The notes under the pieces were generated by a model. The model searched no databases. It was not told where the DNA came from and worked only from the letters and a program-made list of their open reading frames with translations. Below, piece by piece: positions 43,101-51,584 of a DNA stretch of 64,000 bases (position 1 is its first letter; every line of letters begins with the position of its first letter). Made by a program: the position numbers and the translations under genes. The stretch spans positions 1,240,001-1,304,000 of the forward strand of contig CP189843.1 of assembly GCA_050262155.1 (NCBI GenBank), given 5' to 3'. This DNA is from Parvimonas sp000223315. GTDB lineage: Bacteria; Bacillota; Clostridia; Tissierellales; Peptoniphilaceae.

Positions 43101-45182
43101 TTCAGGTCTATTAATAATTTCAACAGAAGCTTCCTTTTTATCAACTTTAATTGAAACAATTCCATCATTTACTCCGTCACTGTCAATAAAATCAGGAGTT
43201 TTTCCTTCTTCTGTTACCTTATAATTACCATAGTGAAGTCCTGTAATTTCTTTCGTTTCTCCTACACTAAGTTCATAAGTTTGTCTAAAAATTTCTTCAT
43301 CTGAATATAGTGACTTTCCTACTACCGTTATAGTATACTTTGGTTCACCACTACGTAAGTTTTTAGGCAATAAACTATTCAGATTAGATAAATTATTAAT
43401 ATTTGATAATCTAGCATAAATTTCTTCATCAGGATTAAAAGTCTTCTTTATAGTAAGTTTACCATTTGCTTTTTCTTTGTTTGTTACGGTTATTGTCGTA
43501 TTTAACGGTTCTCCATTAGCATTTTTTGGAACAAGCCAATTAGACAAACTATTATCATTACCTTTTCCACTTTGTGTTCCATCCCAAGTTTTCCATTTAA
43601 CATCAATATCATAATCATTTTGTTCACTTGAAGGACTTCCAGAAAATTTATTTTCAGTAAGTGTATAATGCTTATCTATACGCAAATCAGCCATAACTCT
43701 TGCTGCATTGCCTTTAACTTCATAATCTTGATTAAATGTATTATCTTCTTGTAATTTTAAATTAAAATTAAATTTTCTGCCATCACTACTTGGAATTTTA
43801 TTTCCTCTGGAATCTAAAAGTACTTTTTCCATTTTTATGATTACAGGCTTTGCATTTGGCTTTGGAAAAGCAGGAGTTTGTTTATTTCCATTAATATCTA
43901 TATAACTTACACTTGCATTTCCATTTGTATCATAATGTCCATTTGCATCAGGTTCTACATTTAAAATATCGTCATTAATTACAACACGATACTTTAACTC
44001 TGCATACTTAATATCTGAACCCTCCTCAATTGGAGTAGTTACTGTTCCGGGATTCCATATCAGTTTGTGTGGAGTTACACTTGTATCATAAGTCGGTGCA
44101 GGATTTTCCGGAACTGCCTTAATATTAGAAACTTCTCCTACAGGAATTTGAAATCCGGCTCCCATCGGATCGGTAACATGAGCATCTTTCATAGCAGATG
44201 AAATCTTTCCTGCTATTTCATTAAAAATCTTATTTAATTCTGCCGGTGTTGCATTGTAAGACTGTCCCGGAGATGCTACGGCATTCAATACTTTAGTTCC
44301 TGTTTGTCCCGCTTCTAAAGCGATAGACCAAATACTATAACCCGAAGTTTTAGCATATTTTGACTCCGCAATTGCATTATTTCCATGATTGTGATACAAA
44401 TAATATTTAAAAGGTTTCCATTTTTTCCAAATTAAACCATTTCCATTTCCTATCCTCTCGTCTGTAAATGCTTCTTTAGGAATATTAATATCAGGATTAA
44501 TTTCATTAGAGAAATAATCATCTGCATTATATCCATTACCAATTAAATAACTGAAAGTAGGTTCACCATCTGAAAGAAAAACAATATGTTTATTGTCTGC
44601 ATTGGAATTTGCAAGAATAGCTTCCGCTTGTTTAATTCCGGACTGTGTAAATGTTCCACCATCTGCATAAATCCTATCTACAGCATTTTTCAAATTCTCC
44701 TTATTATTTGTTAATCCTTGATCTGTTCTAACATCAGATGCAAAAGATACAATAGAAATACGAGTATTATTACTTGGCAATAATTTATCAATAAATTCAC
44801 GTGCAGCCTCTTTTGCTTTTTTCATACGAGAATTGTCATTCATACTACCTGAACGGTCTATAACTAAAACAATATCTGATTTTTTGCTGACATCTTTAGC
44901 TTCCATACGAAGAGTTACATCAAAAGTATTAAGTTTTCCCTCAACTTTTTTTACTTCCTTAAACAGCATTACCTCTCCAGGCTTTGTCGGATGATCAACT
45001 CCTATAACAGGTGAATTGTTGGCACGTTTTAAATTTTTCTTGCTTCCAACTGTAGTATGAGTACCACTTGATTTATTATCATTTCTTTGAGCAAAAGATA
45101 TACCTGATAAAACTACAGGCATTAGTATTGATAATATTAGCGATACTATAATCATCTTCTTGCATTTCCTTAAAATTCTCAT
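40134..45182 (-). CDS. VWA and Cna_B repeat cell-surface adhesin (pilus-tip-like)
   Basis: A 1682-residue exported protein. A signal peptide (1-31, ending GISFAQ) is followed by a von Willebrand A domain with MIDAS DRSGSM (109-114) and later DGGTFT and LSDGEP residues, then a series of Cna_B-type beta domains (LTVKKNL.., ..YFGEYKVEETD.. repeats) that often form internal isopeptide bonds. Three long repeats of up to 315 residues end the stalk, two of them almost identical. The C-terminus has LPKMS (1652-1656), a hydrophobic helix and KRRKDQ, a sortase-type signal with a non-standard motif. Probably an adhesin or pilus tip subunit; no sortase gene is next to it. Monocistronic. Confidence 0.9.
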   Translation of the reverse strand: MRILRKCKKMIIVSLILSILMPVVLSGISFAQRNDNKSSGTHTTVGSKKNLKRANNSPVIGVDHPTKPGEVMLFKEVKKVEGKLNTFDVTLRMEAKDVSKKSDIVLVIDRSGSMNDNSRMKKAKEAAREFIDKLLPSNNTRISIVSFASDVRTDQGLTNNKENLKNAVDRIYADGGTFTQSGIKQAEAILANSNADNKHIVFLSDGEPTFSYLIGNGYNADDYFSNEINPDINIPKEAFTDERIGNGNGLIWKKWKPFKYYLYHNHGNNAIAESKYAKTSGYSIWSIALEAGQTGTKVLNAVASPGQSYNATPAELNKIFNEIAGKISSAMKDAHVTDPMGAGFQIPVGEVSNIKAVPENPAPTYDTSVTPHKLIWNPGTVTTPIEEGSDIKYAELKYRVVINDDILNVEPDANGHYDTNGNASVSYIDINGNKQTPAFPKPNAKPVIIKMEKVLLDSRGNKIPSSDGRKFNFNLKLQEDNTFNQDYEVKGNAARVMADLRIDKHYTLTENKFSGSPSSEQNDYDIDVKWKTWDGTQSGKGNDNSLSNWLVPKNANGEPLNTTITVTNKEKANGKLTIKKTFNPDEEIYARLSNINNLSNLNSLLPKNLRSGEPKYTITVVGKSLYSDEEIFRQTYELSVGETKEITGLHYGNYKVTEEGKTPDFIDSDGVNDGIVSIKVDKKEASVEIINRPENNDYTTDFEASKTWVNGPTADHTAPVFKLYADGKDVTDDNADKLEITPNNGTASQFTYKWTGVKKYNTSGKLINYTVKEKDANDDNEFKINNNTYTVTQNGNSITNTYKQPTDGKVEVTKEWDGPEEGKLKRPEINLTLYRKVAGGEEEKVPEAEVKVIDGTTTTAKWENLKTKDNNGKDYTFIVKESFKNADDVNNGNWTIVESTEVKNGVAKIKNKAVSGEENLGKLTVKKNLIASGANVRKARGLEPVKFEFKVTGPNGYEETFKLSPGESKELKELYFGEYKVEETDTKGYTASYSVAEGKVTLKSTDKEKTVEVTNTSGGEGTVVEKTVEKVWVNGPKPSTTIELWRRNNVEGADKIDEKVDEFVVAENASGEGLKKTFTNLAKHDPKGNEYEYYVKEEQVPENYEKSIEGLKVTNTYKQPTDGKVEVTKEWDGPEEGKLKRPEINLTLYRKVAGGEEEKVPEAEVKVIDGTTTTAKWENLKTKDNNGKDYTFIVKESFKNADDVNNGNWTIVESTEVKNGVAKIKNKAVSGEENLGKLTVKKNLIASGANVRKARGLEPVKFEFKVTGPNGYEETFKLSPGESKELKELYFGEYKVEETDTKGYTASYSVAEGKVTLKSTDKEKTVEVTNTSGGEGTVVEKTVEKVWVNGPKPSTTIELWRRNNVEGADKIDEKVDEFVVAENASGEGLKKTFTNLAKHDPKGNEYEYYVKEEQVPENYEKSIEGLKVTNTYKQPTDGKVEVTKEWDGPEEGKLKRPEINLTLYRKVAGGEEEKVPEAEVKVIDGTTTTAKWENLKTKDINGKEYTFIVKESFKNADDVNNGNWTIVESTEVKNGVATIKNKAVSGEENLGKLTVKKNLIASGTRNTSKSIKFEFKVTGPNGYEETFKLSPGESRELKGLYFGEYKVEETDAKGCKTTYSVADGKVTLKSTDKEKTVEVTNTITKKDENGKLPKMSISGTGFTMLVISSFAGVILTKRRKDQ
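40686..42618 (-). repeat. Near-identical 945-bp direct repeats inside the adhesin gene
   Basis: Sequence 40686-41673 is, as far as I can align it by eye, identical to 41631-42618 (offset 945 bases). This exceeds one full period. The flanking third unit copies diverge on both sides (for example one unit lacks the RKARGLEP stretch). Each unit encodes 315 residues with three beta domains. Confidence 0.85.
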
Positions 45183-45510
45183 TTTTCTCCCCTTCCATAA
45201 ATATTAATTTAATATTAATTTTTTATAATTGTAGTAAAGTACATCAACAAATCTCGCATTACTCTACTAATCAAAACTAAATACTTAAATTATTTTTTAA
45301 TAAAATAATGAATACTCAATCTCAATTTATATTATATATACTTATATGTATATTTGTCAAGTTTTATATAGATTTATTTGATAAAATTTTTTAATATAAT
45401 CTATATAAAAATTTACCATAATATATAAAAATTTCTAAATATTTTTTAATTTTACGGATAAAGAAATTTTTTATAAATTTTAATCTCTAAACATTTGTAA
45501 TTTATTATAA
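45183..45510. other. Upstream region of the adhesin gene
   Basis: About 330 AT-rich bases. It holds the adhesin promoter at 45331-45360 and a leader of about 140 bases. No ORF or RNA gene recognised. Confidence 0.5.
45331..45360 (-). promoter_or_regulatory. Promoter of the adhesin gene
   Basis: TTGACA (45360-45355), 18 bases, TATAAT (45336-45331). Confidence 0.65.
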
Positions 45511-45540
45511 AAAAAAAAGAATGTTTGCACATTCTTTTTT
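45511..45540 (-). terminator. Terminator of the FHA-ftsW-PBP-DsrE operon
   Basis: AAAAAGAATG-TGCAAA-CATTCTTTTT followed by more T on the minus strand. Confidence 0.8.
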
Positions 45541-45547
45541 AAATACT

Positions 45548-45871
45548 TTAATCTATTGTATATTCAATCCAGCCCTCAGATTTTCTTTTAATAATTTCTC
45601 CTATTCCGGCTGATACTATTTGAATATTTCTTTGCTCATAATTCGGTTTTAATCCGTTTAAAGCATTTTTACATAATTTAACTTGTAAACTTTCATCCTT
45701 AAAAAACTCATCTTCTTCTAAAAAATATGTAACTACATTACCTGCACAAACAATTTCAATCTCGCAAGTATCTCCCATTTCTTCACAATATCTTCTGTAA
45801 TTTACAATTTTAGCTTTTAATTTATCTATGAGTTTTAATCTTTCAATTCTAAATAGCACTTTATAATTCAT
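45548..45871 (-). CDS. DsrE/DsrF-like family protein
   Basis: A 107-residue cytosolic protein with the DsrE-like layout: strand NYKVLFRIE, helix, strand CEIEIVCAGNVVTYFL, then CKNALNGLK and IQIVSAGIGEIIKRKSEGW at the end, where VSAGIGEI resembles the VPSGVVEL stretch of the family. A cysteine (about residue 77) sits where sulphur-carrier cysteines occur in some members. It is nine bases after the PBP gene at the end of a cell-wall operon, an unexpected partner; it may simply be cotranscribed. Confidence 0.65.
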   Translation of the reverse strand: MNYKVLFRIERLKLIDKLKAKIVNYRRYCEEMGDTCEIEIVCAGNVVTYFLEEDEFFKDESLQVKLCKNALNGLKPNYEQRNIQIVSAGIGEIIKRKSEGWIEYTID

Positions 45872-45879
45872 AAAATCTC

Positions 45880-47280
45880 CTAATATCCAAGTTCTATTGC
45901 CTTATTAACTAGTTTTTTTACTAGTGGAATCATTTCAGCCGCTAATTTATTTTCCTCTTCAAAAAATGCTGTACATACAATTGTAGGATTATCTACAGGA
46001 TAAAAAAGAGTTACCCAAGAGTGAATTTTATCTTTTGTTTTTTCAGCGGTACCGGTTTTACCTGCAACTTTCTTTCCTCTTATAAATCCAACAAAGTTTT
46101 TATCTCCTGAAGATTTTAAATAATCTTTCATTGTATCCATTACTTGTTTATCAGCAACTTTTGATAAAACTTCAGGTGTAGTTTTTTCTATTATTTTCCC
46201 ATTAGGATCTAAAATTTCTCCTACAATATAAGGTTTCATCATATTTCCGCCATTTGCAATCGCACTTGTAAACATTGCTACATGTAATGGAGTAACTAAG
46301 TCTTTTCCCTGTCCGAATGCTCCGGTTGCAAGTTCCAAAGCAGTAGTTTTATCATTATATGGAATTGGAGAAATAGCAGTTTTTAATTCGAAAGGAATCT
46401 CTTGACCGAACATAAATCTTTTACTAACATCAATCATTGCATCAACACCTATTTTTTGTACCTGATCAGCAAAATATGTGTTTGAAGATTTAACTAATGC
46501 TTTTCTCAAATCTATATTTCCATTTGCTTCCTTTGCGTAGTTGTTTATTTTGTAATGGTCAATAGTTGTTGAACCCTTGTCATTATAATTTAAGTCACTT
46601 CCGCTAAGTTTTTCAAGTAAAGCAGTTCCTGTTATTAATTTATAAACAGATCCCGGAGGAAAAAGTCCTGCAATACTTCTTGATAAAAGGGGTGCATTTT
46701 CTTCATCAGCAATTATATTTTTCCAATTAGCTTCTATTGTATTCGGGTCAAAGGTCGGTCTGTCCGCCATTGTGATTATTGAACCTGTTTGTGGATTCAT
46801 CAAAATCATAGAGCCCTTATGTCCCTCTAAAAGTGAAGAAGCATATTTTTGCAATTCAGAATTTGTAGTCAATTTTACTGAGTTACCCTCTTTTTGATCT
46901 ATCAAAATTTTCTTTAATTCACCGATAGGAGTTTTATCCTGTTTATTTAAAAGAGTTGTATTAAATTTTTTCTCGATTCCGGTCTTTCCATATTTTTTGC
47001 TGTTATATCCAACTATATGAGCATAGGCTTCTCCGTATGGGAAATATCTATATTTATCCCCATTTTCGTCAGCTTTAGTTTCAGCTAAAATATTTCCTTC
47101 AGAATCTAAAATATTTCCTCTTTTTAATTTATTATCATCAACCCAATTTCTTTTATTGTCTTCAGAGTTTTTAAGTTTATCAGCTTTTATAACTTGAAAA
47201 TAGGTCATATATCCAAGAATTAAAATGAATAATAAACTTATAAATGTTAAAACTCTTTTATATCTTTTAATTTCAACCAT
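45880..47280 (-). CDS. Penicillin-binding protein, class B transpeptidase (PbpA type)
   Basis: A 466-residue membrane-anchored D,D-transpeptidase. One N-terminal helix (about 10-30), a very short pedestal with KRGNILDSEGNILAET, and the transpeptidase domain with SVYK (211-214), SSN (about 266-268) and KTGT (about 405-408). The short form is like PbpA of actinobacteria and clostridia that works with an FtsW/RodA glycosyltransferase, which is encoded immediately upstream. It cross-links peptidoglycan outside the membrane. Confidence 0.93.
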   Translation of the reverse strand: MVEIKRYKRVLTFISLLFILILGYMTYFQVIKADKLKNSEDNKRNWVDDNKLKRGNILDSEGNILAETKADENGDKYRYFPYGEAYAHIVGYNSKKYGKTGIEKKFNTTLLNKQDKTPIGELKKILIDQKEGNSVKLTTNSELQKYASSLLEGHKGSMILMNPQTGSIITMADRPTFDPNTIEANWKNIIADEENAPLLSRSIAGLFPPGSVYKLITGTALLEKLSGSDLNYNDKGSTTIDHYKINNYAKEANGNIDLRKALVKSSNTYFADQVQKIGVDAMIDVSKRFMFGQEIPFELKTAISPIPYNDKTTALELATGAFGQGKDLVTPLHVAMFTSAIANGGNMMKPYIVGEILDPNGKIIEKTTPEVLSKVADKQVMDTMKDYLKSSGDKNFVGFIRGKKVAGKTGTAEKTKDKIHSWVTLFYPVDNPTIVCTAFFEEENKLAAEMIPLVKKLVNKAIELGY

Positions 47281-47289
47281 ATTATTCTC

Positions 47290-48552
47290 CTATATATTTT
47301 CTTCAGAGGCATATTGTAAAATTCCCAAAGCAATGAAACTTGAAAGAATTGAAGAACCTCCATAGCTAACAAAAGGAATTGTAATTCCCGTAAGCGGAAT
47401 AAGTTTTAAAATCCCACCAAACATAATCAATGACTGAAAAGCGAAAATTAATGAAAGGCAGAAAGCTACATATTTGTAGAATTTATTATGTTGTTCCATA
47501 GAAGTTTTTATTCCCCTATAAGTTAGGATTAAAAACAACATAACTACTCCCATTCCCATTAAAATTCCCATTTCTTCACAAATACTTGCAAATATATAGT
47601 CACTTTCCGCAAAAGGAATATAATCAGGTCTGCCAAGTCCAAGACCTTTCCCGAAAAATCCCCCACTTGCTATAGCATAGAAACCTTGAATAATTTGGTA
47701 ACCCATTCCGTCGGCATATTTAAAAGGATCCAGCCATATTTTTACTCTTACCTTAACATGGGTAAATAAAATGTATCCTAAAACAGCTCCAAAAGAAAGA
47801 ATTATAAGATTGATAAACATATATTTTCTATGCGGTTCATACATATACTGTGCAAAGATAAAGACTCCTGAAAACACAAGTACAGTACCCAAGTCCTTTT
47901 GTAAAAATAAAAATCCTAAAAAAGTATAGAAAAAGAAATGAAGACTATATCTCTTCAAAATATCTTTTTCAAACTTATCCCTATTTTTATAAAAAGCTGC
48001 AATAAGGAAAACAAATGCAATCTTTATTAGCTCGGATGGTTGGAAAGCAAAATTCGAACCTAATCTTATCCAGTTCTTTGCACCATTAATTCTTCTACCG
48101 AATAAAATAGTTGCAATAAATAAAAGATAAGAAATTCCGGCATAAAAGTAATACATTTTACTCCAAATTTTTATATATTTTAAAATTAAATATACAATCC
48201 AAAAGGCTACAATTCCTATACAAAACCAGATAATTTGTCTATATGCCAATTTGTTATTCAGCCTGTAAATCTCTAAAATTCCAATGGAAAATAACATATT
48301 TGCAATAAGCATTATATAATAATCGCCCCTTGTAAACTTTTGTACCAATTTCCCTGAAATATATACAAAACCAATTAAGGCAACCATAAAAAATAATTTA
48401 GTTTTGTCAAAATTAGCAAAATCCCTAGCCATTATTAGAAATAGTCCTAAAATTTGAAAGAATAGTAAAAGACCTTGAATACTCTTTGTACTGACATAGG
48501 AATTTACATTTAGAGTTCTAAATCTTGACTTCAATACTTTACTAATCATCAT
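47290..48552 (-). CDS. FtsW/RodA/SpoVE-family peptidoglycan glycosyltransferase
   Basis: A 420-residue SEDS protein with about ten helices. NWIRLGSNFAFQPSELIKIAF (part of the conserved loop) and LGLGRPDYIPFAESDYIFA, plus the C-terminal PFVSYGGSS, are diagnostic. It polymerises lipid II with the partner PBP encoded nine bases downstream. I take the ATG at 48552, since GAGGA five bases upstream is its ribosome binding site; the gene then overlaps the end of the FHA gene. RodA or FtsW function cannot be told apart from this sequence. Confidence 0.93.
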   Translation of the reverse strand: MMISKVLKSRFRTLNVNSYVSTKSIQGLLLFFQILGLFLIMARDFANFDKTKLFFMVALIGFVYISGKLVQKFTRGDYYIMLIANMLFSIGILEIYRLNNKLAYRQIIWFCIGIVAFWIVYLILKYIKIWSKMYYFYAGISYLLFIATILFGRRINGAKNWIRLGSNFAFQPSELIKIAFVFLIAAFYKNRDKFEKDILKRYSLHFFFYTFLGFLFLQKDLGTVLVFSGVFIFAQYMYEPHRKYMFINLIILSFGAVLGYILFTHVKVRVKIWLDPFKYADGMGYQIIQGFYAIASGGFFGKGLGLGRPDYIPFAESDYIFASICEEMGILMGMGVVMLFLILTYRGIKTSMEQHNKFYKYVAFCLSLIFAFQSLIMFGGILKLIPLTGITIPFVSYGGSSILSSFIALGILQYASEENI

Positions 48553-49048
48553 CAACTTCCTCATTTACAAATAAGAACTCAATTCGACCAACGTCAATTA
48601 AATCCTTATCTTTAAGTTCAATAGCCTCTGTAATAGGTTCTCCATTTAGCAAAGTCCCATTTGCAGAACCTAAATCTTCAATAAAATAAATTCCGTCATC
48701 TTTAATAATTCTCATATGATTTTTAGAAATGAATTTATCATTTATTACAATATCATTAGAATCTCCACGACCCAATGTAGTTTCATCAGTTATATAATAA
48801 TGTTCATGAACCTTAAAAGGAAGGCTCTCTTTTCTGTTTATAAGTTTCAGATAGGTGTTGGAAACTTCAGTCATCTCACTTGTAGTGCTTATATCAAAGT
48901 ATATCATCTTAATTATATTGTAAATAAAATAATAGATAATAATTACAAAAATATATTTAAAAATAATCGCCATCAAGTCGTATAGCTTTAAATTTCCAAA
49001 GGTTTCAACTGAAAAAATACCTTCCAAAATATCAAAAATTTTATCCAT
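48542..49048 (-). CDS. FHA-domain membrane protein (FhaB-like)
   Basis: A 168-residue protein with one helix (about 28-48) and a C-terminal forkhead-associated domain (about 80-160). TLGRGDSNDIVINDKFISKN holds the conserved Arg and Ser, and DLGSANGTLLNG the Asn of the phosphothreonine pocket. In actinobacteria and clostridia FhaB-RodA-PbpA cluster with Ser/Thr kinases of the PASTA type; here the same order is kept without a kinase nearby. It likely couples phosphorylation signals to the wall-synthesis pair. Confidence 0.9.
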   Translation of the reverse strand: MDKIFDILEGIFSVETFGNLKLYDLMAIIFKYIFVIIIYYFIYNIIKMIYFDISTTSEMTEVSNTYLKLINRKESLPFKVHEHYYITDETTLGRGDSNDIVINDKFISKNHMRIIKDDGIYFIEDLGSANGTLLNGEPITEAIELKDKDLIDVGRIEFLFVNEEVDDD

Positions 49049-49091
49049 ATATCCTCCGTTTTTATGTTAAAATCCTAATTAATTAACTTTT

Positions 49092-49120
49092 ATTTTACCA
49101 TAAATACAAAAAGTAGTCAA
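49092..49120 (-). promoter_or_regulatory. Promoter of the FHA-ftsW-PBP operon
   Basis: TTGACT (49120-49115), 17 bases, TAAAAT (49097-49092). Confidence 0.65.
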
Positions 49121-49146
49121 AATTTTGATTAAATGAATTCTTACTT

Positions 49147-50667
49147 TTAAATTACAAGCTCCAATCCATTTTTGTTAAGCCTATAAACCTTATCACAAAC
49201 CTCATTAATATATTTTTTATCGTGAGAAACTGAGATTATTGAGCCTTTATAGGATTTTAATAATTTTCTGATTTCTACTGACGAAAAAGGAGATAAATTT
49301 CTAGTAGGCTCATCTAAAATTAAAACTTCAGGATTTTCTAAAATCATTTTTAAGAAGTAAATTTTCGCCTTTTGTCCTCCGGAAAGTGATTTTAAATTAT
49401 GAAACATCTCATCTGCAGTAAACTTCATTGACCCTAAAAATGTCCTTATTTTTGTAGTCTCCTCCTTTTCGTAAGTCTTACTCAAATAATCTATAATACT
49501 CATATCAACATTCATCTTATCGTCATAATTTTGAGGCATATAGGCAATCTTTATATTTTTCTTTACATTTTCCAAAATTATCTTTAAAAGAGTTGTCTTT
49601 CCTATTCCATTTTCTCCGATTATACAGATTTTATCAGTACCAAATACCTTTAATTCCAAATTTTCACTCAAAATTTTAGAACCGATGACAAGTTTTTCCA
49701 AATTCAAATCTAAAATTTCCTTTTTTGTTGAATAATTTACATTTTCATCAAATTTTACAAAAATAGATTCTTCATAATCGGGAAAATCAAGTAAATTCTC
49801 CTTTTCTTTTTCAAGTTTTCTACCGATAGATTTTACAGTATGCATTTTTATTTTCAGCTCTGTCCCCCAAAAATCATTTTTTGTACTTCTGATTTCATGT
49901 TGCACTCTTTCATATATTTTCTGATATTTTCTTTGTTTCTTATCAAATTCTTCTCTTTGTTTTTTTGCAATTCTCTCCTGTCTTTCAATAGTATTTCCTC
50001 TATTCTCAACATAATTTTCATAATCCAACTTTTCAATCGAAATCTTCGGTTTTTGTTTTCTCATAAGCTGTTCAATATGAATAATTACATTTGCACAATT
50101 TTCAATTAAATCCTCATCATGAGAAATAAATATTATTGGAATATCAATGTTTTTTATAAAATTCTTAATCCATTCAATAGAATTTATATCCAAATCATTA
50201 CTAGGCTCGTCCAATAAAAGACAAGTCGGCTCTTTCATAAGTTCACAAAGTAAAATAAATTTAATTCTTTCTCCACCTGATAATTCACTTATCTTTTGTT
50301 TTTCATTTATTAAATTTTCATCAAAATTTAACTCCTTTAATAATTTGTAAAATAAATTGTAGTCAAAAAATTCCTCTTTAATTTTATTTTCAAGATATTC
50401 CTTTGTTGAAAAATTTAAAATCTTTGATTCTAAAATCTGTGGTAAATATCCTATAACTTCATTTTGCTTATTTATATCTCCACTTATTTCAGCATATTCT
50501 TTCAATCCCTCATCATCTACTATCGCCTTTAAAATGCTGGACTTTCCGTTTCCCTCTTCTCCAATTATACAAACCTTCATTCCTCTTTCTAAAGAAAAGC
50601 TGAAACTTTCAATTACCGTTCTTAAATCATTCACTAAATGTATCGTTAAATTTTTTATACTAAGCAT
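49147..50667 (-). CDS. ABC-F ATPase, probable ribosome-protection (antibiotic resistance) factor
   Basis: A 506-residue protein of two ABC ATPase domains and no membrane segment. Walker A boxes are GEEGNGKSS (about 37-45) and GENGIGKTT; signature motifs are LSGGERIKF and LSGGQKAKI; Walker B segments are LLLDEPSNDLD and LILDEPTRNLS. The charged linker (about 215-310) with MHTVKSIGRKLEKEKE is the interdomain arm that reaches the peptidyl-transferase centre in resistance-type ABC-Fs; its style recalls clostridial CplR-like proteins, an uncertain placement. Expression is governed by an attenuator leader. Start ATG 50667 after AGGAGG; an upstream in-frame start lacks one. Expected to protect ribosomes from pleuromutilin, lincosamide or streptogramin A type drugs. 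Confidence 0.85.
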   Translation of the reverse strand: MLSIKNLTIHLVNDLRTVIESFSFSLERGMKVCIIGEEGNGKSSILKAIVDDEGLKEYAEISGDINKQNEVIGYLPQILESKILNFSTKEYLENKIKEEFFDYNLFYKLLKELNFDENLINEKQKISELSGGERIKFILLCELMKEPTCLLLDEPSNDLDINSIEWIKNFIKNIDIPIIFISHDEDLIENCANVIIHIEQLMRKQKPKISIEKLDYENYVENRGNTIERQERIAKKQREEFDKKQRKYQKIYERVQHEIRSTKNDFWGTELKIKMHTVKSIGRKLEKEKENLLDFPDYEESIFVKFDENVNYSTKKEILDLNLEKLVIGSKILSENLELKVFGTDKICIIGENGIGKTTLLKIILENVKKNIKIAYMPQNYDDKMNVDMSIIDYLSKTYEKEETTKIRTFLGSMKFTADEMFHNLKSLSGGQKAKIYFLKMILENPEVLILDEPTRNLSPFSSVEIRKLLKSYKGSIISVSHDKKYINEVCDKVYRLNKNGLELVI

Positions 50668-50689
50668 ATATCCTCCTAAATTAAGCCAC

Positions 50690-50720
50690 AAAAAAATGGC
50701 AATCCACTTATTGCCATTTC
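50690..50720 (-). terminator. Attenuator terminator before the ABC-F gene
   Basis: AAATGGCAA-TAAGTGGA-TTGCCATTT and TTTTG on the minus strand, just upstream of the ABC-F ribosome binding site. Its 5' arm can instead pair with GCCATTT at 50792-50786. Confidence 0.85.
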
Positions 50721-50838
50721 AACATTCACTTTCCAACTCAAAAAGGAGTTCTAAAAAGAACACAAAAAGGAATGTATAACTAAAATGGCAACAAAAAACT
50801 AAGCTCTAAAAAGCTATTAAATTTCTGTCTCATAATAG

Positions 50839-50853
50839 TTATCTAATTAACAT
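50839..50853 (-). CDS. Leader peptide MLIR of the ABC-F attenuator
   Basis: ATG TTA ATT AGA TAA follows AGGAGG with a five-base gap, a stronger ribosome binding site than most genes here. The four-residue ORF lies in segment 1 of the attenuator, the classic place for a drug-sensing stalling peptide. No homology can be claimed for so short a peptide. Confidence 0.75.
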   Translation of the reverse strand: MLIR

Positions 50854-50905
50854 TCCTTCCTCCTGAATTTTTTATTAATTTTTGATATATTTCTACATCA
50901 CTTAA

Positions 50906-50934
50906 ATTGTAACACAAACAAATTAAAGTGTCAA
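50906..50934 (-). promoter_or_regulatory. Promoter of the ABC-F gene
   Basis: TTGACA (50934-50929), 17 bases, TACAAT (50911-50906). It overlaps the 3' end of the L12-like gene just upstream; a TTGACA at the matching place after the other paralogue (51675-51670) has no -10. Confidence 0.8.
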
Positions 50935-50937
50935 ATT

Positions 50938-51567
50938 TTAATTAAAGTAAATAAGTATTCCAGTTATTATAATCACTAAAAGTATTCCTAAAAGAATATT
51001 TTTTCTTTTTATTCTTTTATCTTCGTATTCATCTGCAGATTCTTCAAAATCTTTAAGTATATCTTTTGGAATTGAAACCCTATTTACTTCTTTTTTTTCT
51101 CCGTCTTTATAAGTATAGTAAAGTTGTTCTCCATCAATCATTTTATAGGAATAGTTTCCAATACTATAACCACTTTCAAAATTAGATGAATTAGAATTTG
51201 ATGCAGAAATAATACTTTTTTCTGTAAACATCTCCGGCTCTAAAGTATCAACCATAGCTTTTGCCTTTTCTAAATCAAAATTATATTTGTCTTTTACATA
51301 TTTTACAGCTTCTATTTTTCTATTTTCTCTTATCAGTGCATATAAATCATTATCATATATCCTAGATATTATTGAATTTTTAAACATATCGGAAAAATCA
51401 GTTTTTGATAAACCATGATTTTTACCTTCAAAAAATTCCAAGGTTTTTGTCATCTTATCAACTGTTTCTTTTGCGTCTTTAAAATCCATATTATATTTAT
51501 TTTTAACATACTTTACAGCTTCTTCTTTTCTTTTCTGTTTTAATAAATCATATAATTCTTCGTCCAT
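50938..51567 (-). CDS. Tail-anchored protein with two L7/L12-like modules, paralogue B
   Basis: A 209-residue protein. Two similar modules (about 1-40 and 74-112) read YDLLKQKRKEEAVKYVKNKY and IEAVKYVKDKYNFDLEKAKA, the pattern of the ribosomal L7/L12 C-terminal domain (helix IxAIKxVRxxTGLGLKEAKxxVE). A polar linker follows and a single C-terminal helix (about 190-208, ILLGILLVIIITGILIYF) should anchor it in the membrane with the modules in the cytosol. Close paralogue of the gene upstream. Starts with ATG behind GGAG. It may bind translation factors as L12 does, but this is inference; function unknown. Confidence 0.7.
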   Translation of the reverse strand: MDEELYDLLKQKRKEEAVKYVKNKYNMDFKDAKETVDKMTKTLEFFEGKNHGLSKTDFSDMFKNSIISRIYDNDLYALIRENRKIEAVKYVKDKYNFDLEKAKAMVDTLEPEMFTEKSIISASNSNSSNFESGYSIGNYSYKMIDGEQLYYTYKDGEKKEVNRVSIPKDILKDFEESADEYEDKRIKRKNILLGILLVIIITGILIYFN

Positions 51568-51584
51568 TGCTCACTCCAATATAA

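Larger units (their letters stand above)
50690..50905 (-). promoter_or_regulatory. Ribosome-mediated attenuator leader of the ABC-F gene
   Basis: The minus-strand leader holds four interacting segments. Segment 1 overlaps the leader peptide (AGGAATGT at 50857-50850 and ATAACTA at 50842-50836). Segment 2 is TAGTTATACATTCCT (50782-50768), joined to GTTGCCATTT (50792-50783). Segment 3 is AAATGGCAA and segment 4 TTGCCATTT. 1:2 plus 3:4 gives termination; 2:3 (TTGCCATTT with AAATGGCAA) prevents it. A ribosome stalled on the leader ORF would block 1:2 and free 2 to pair with 3. Confidence 0.85.
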
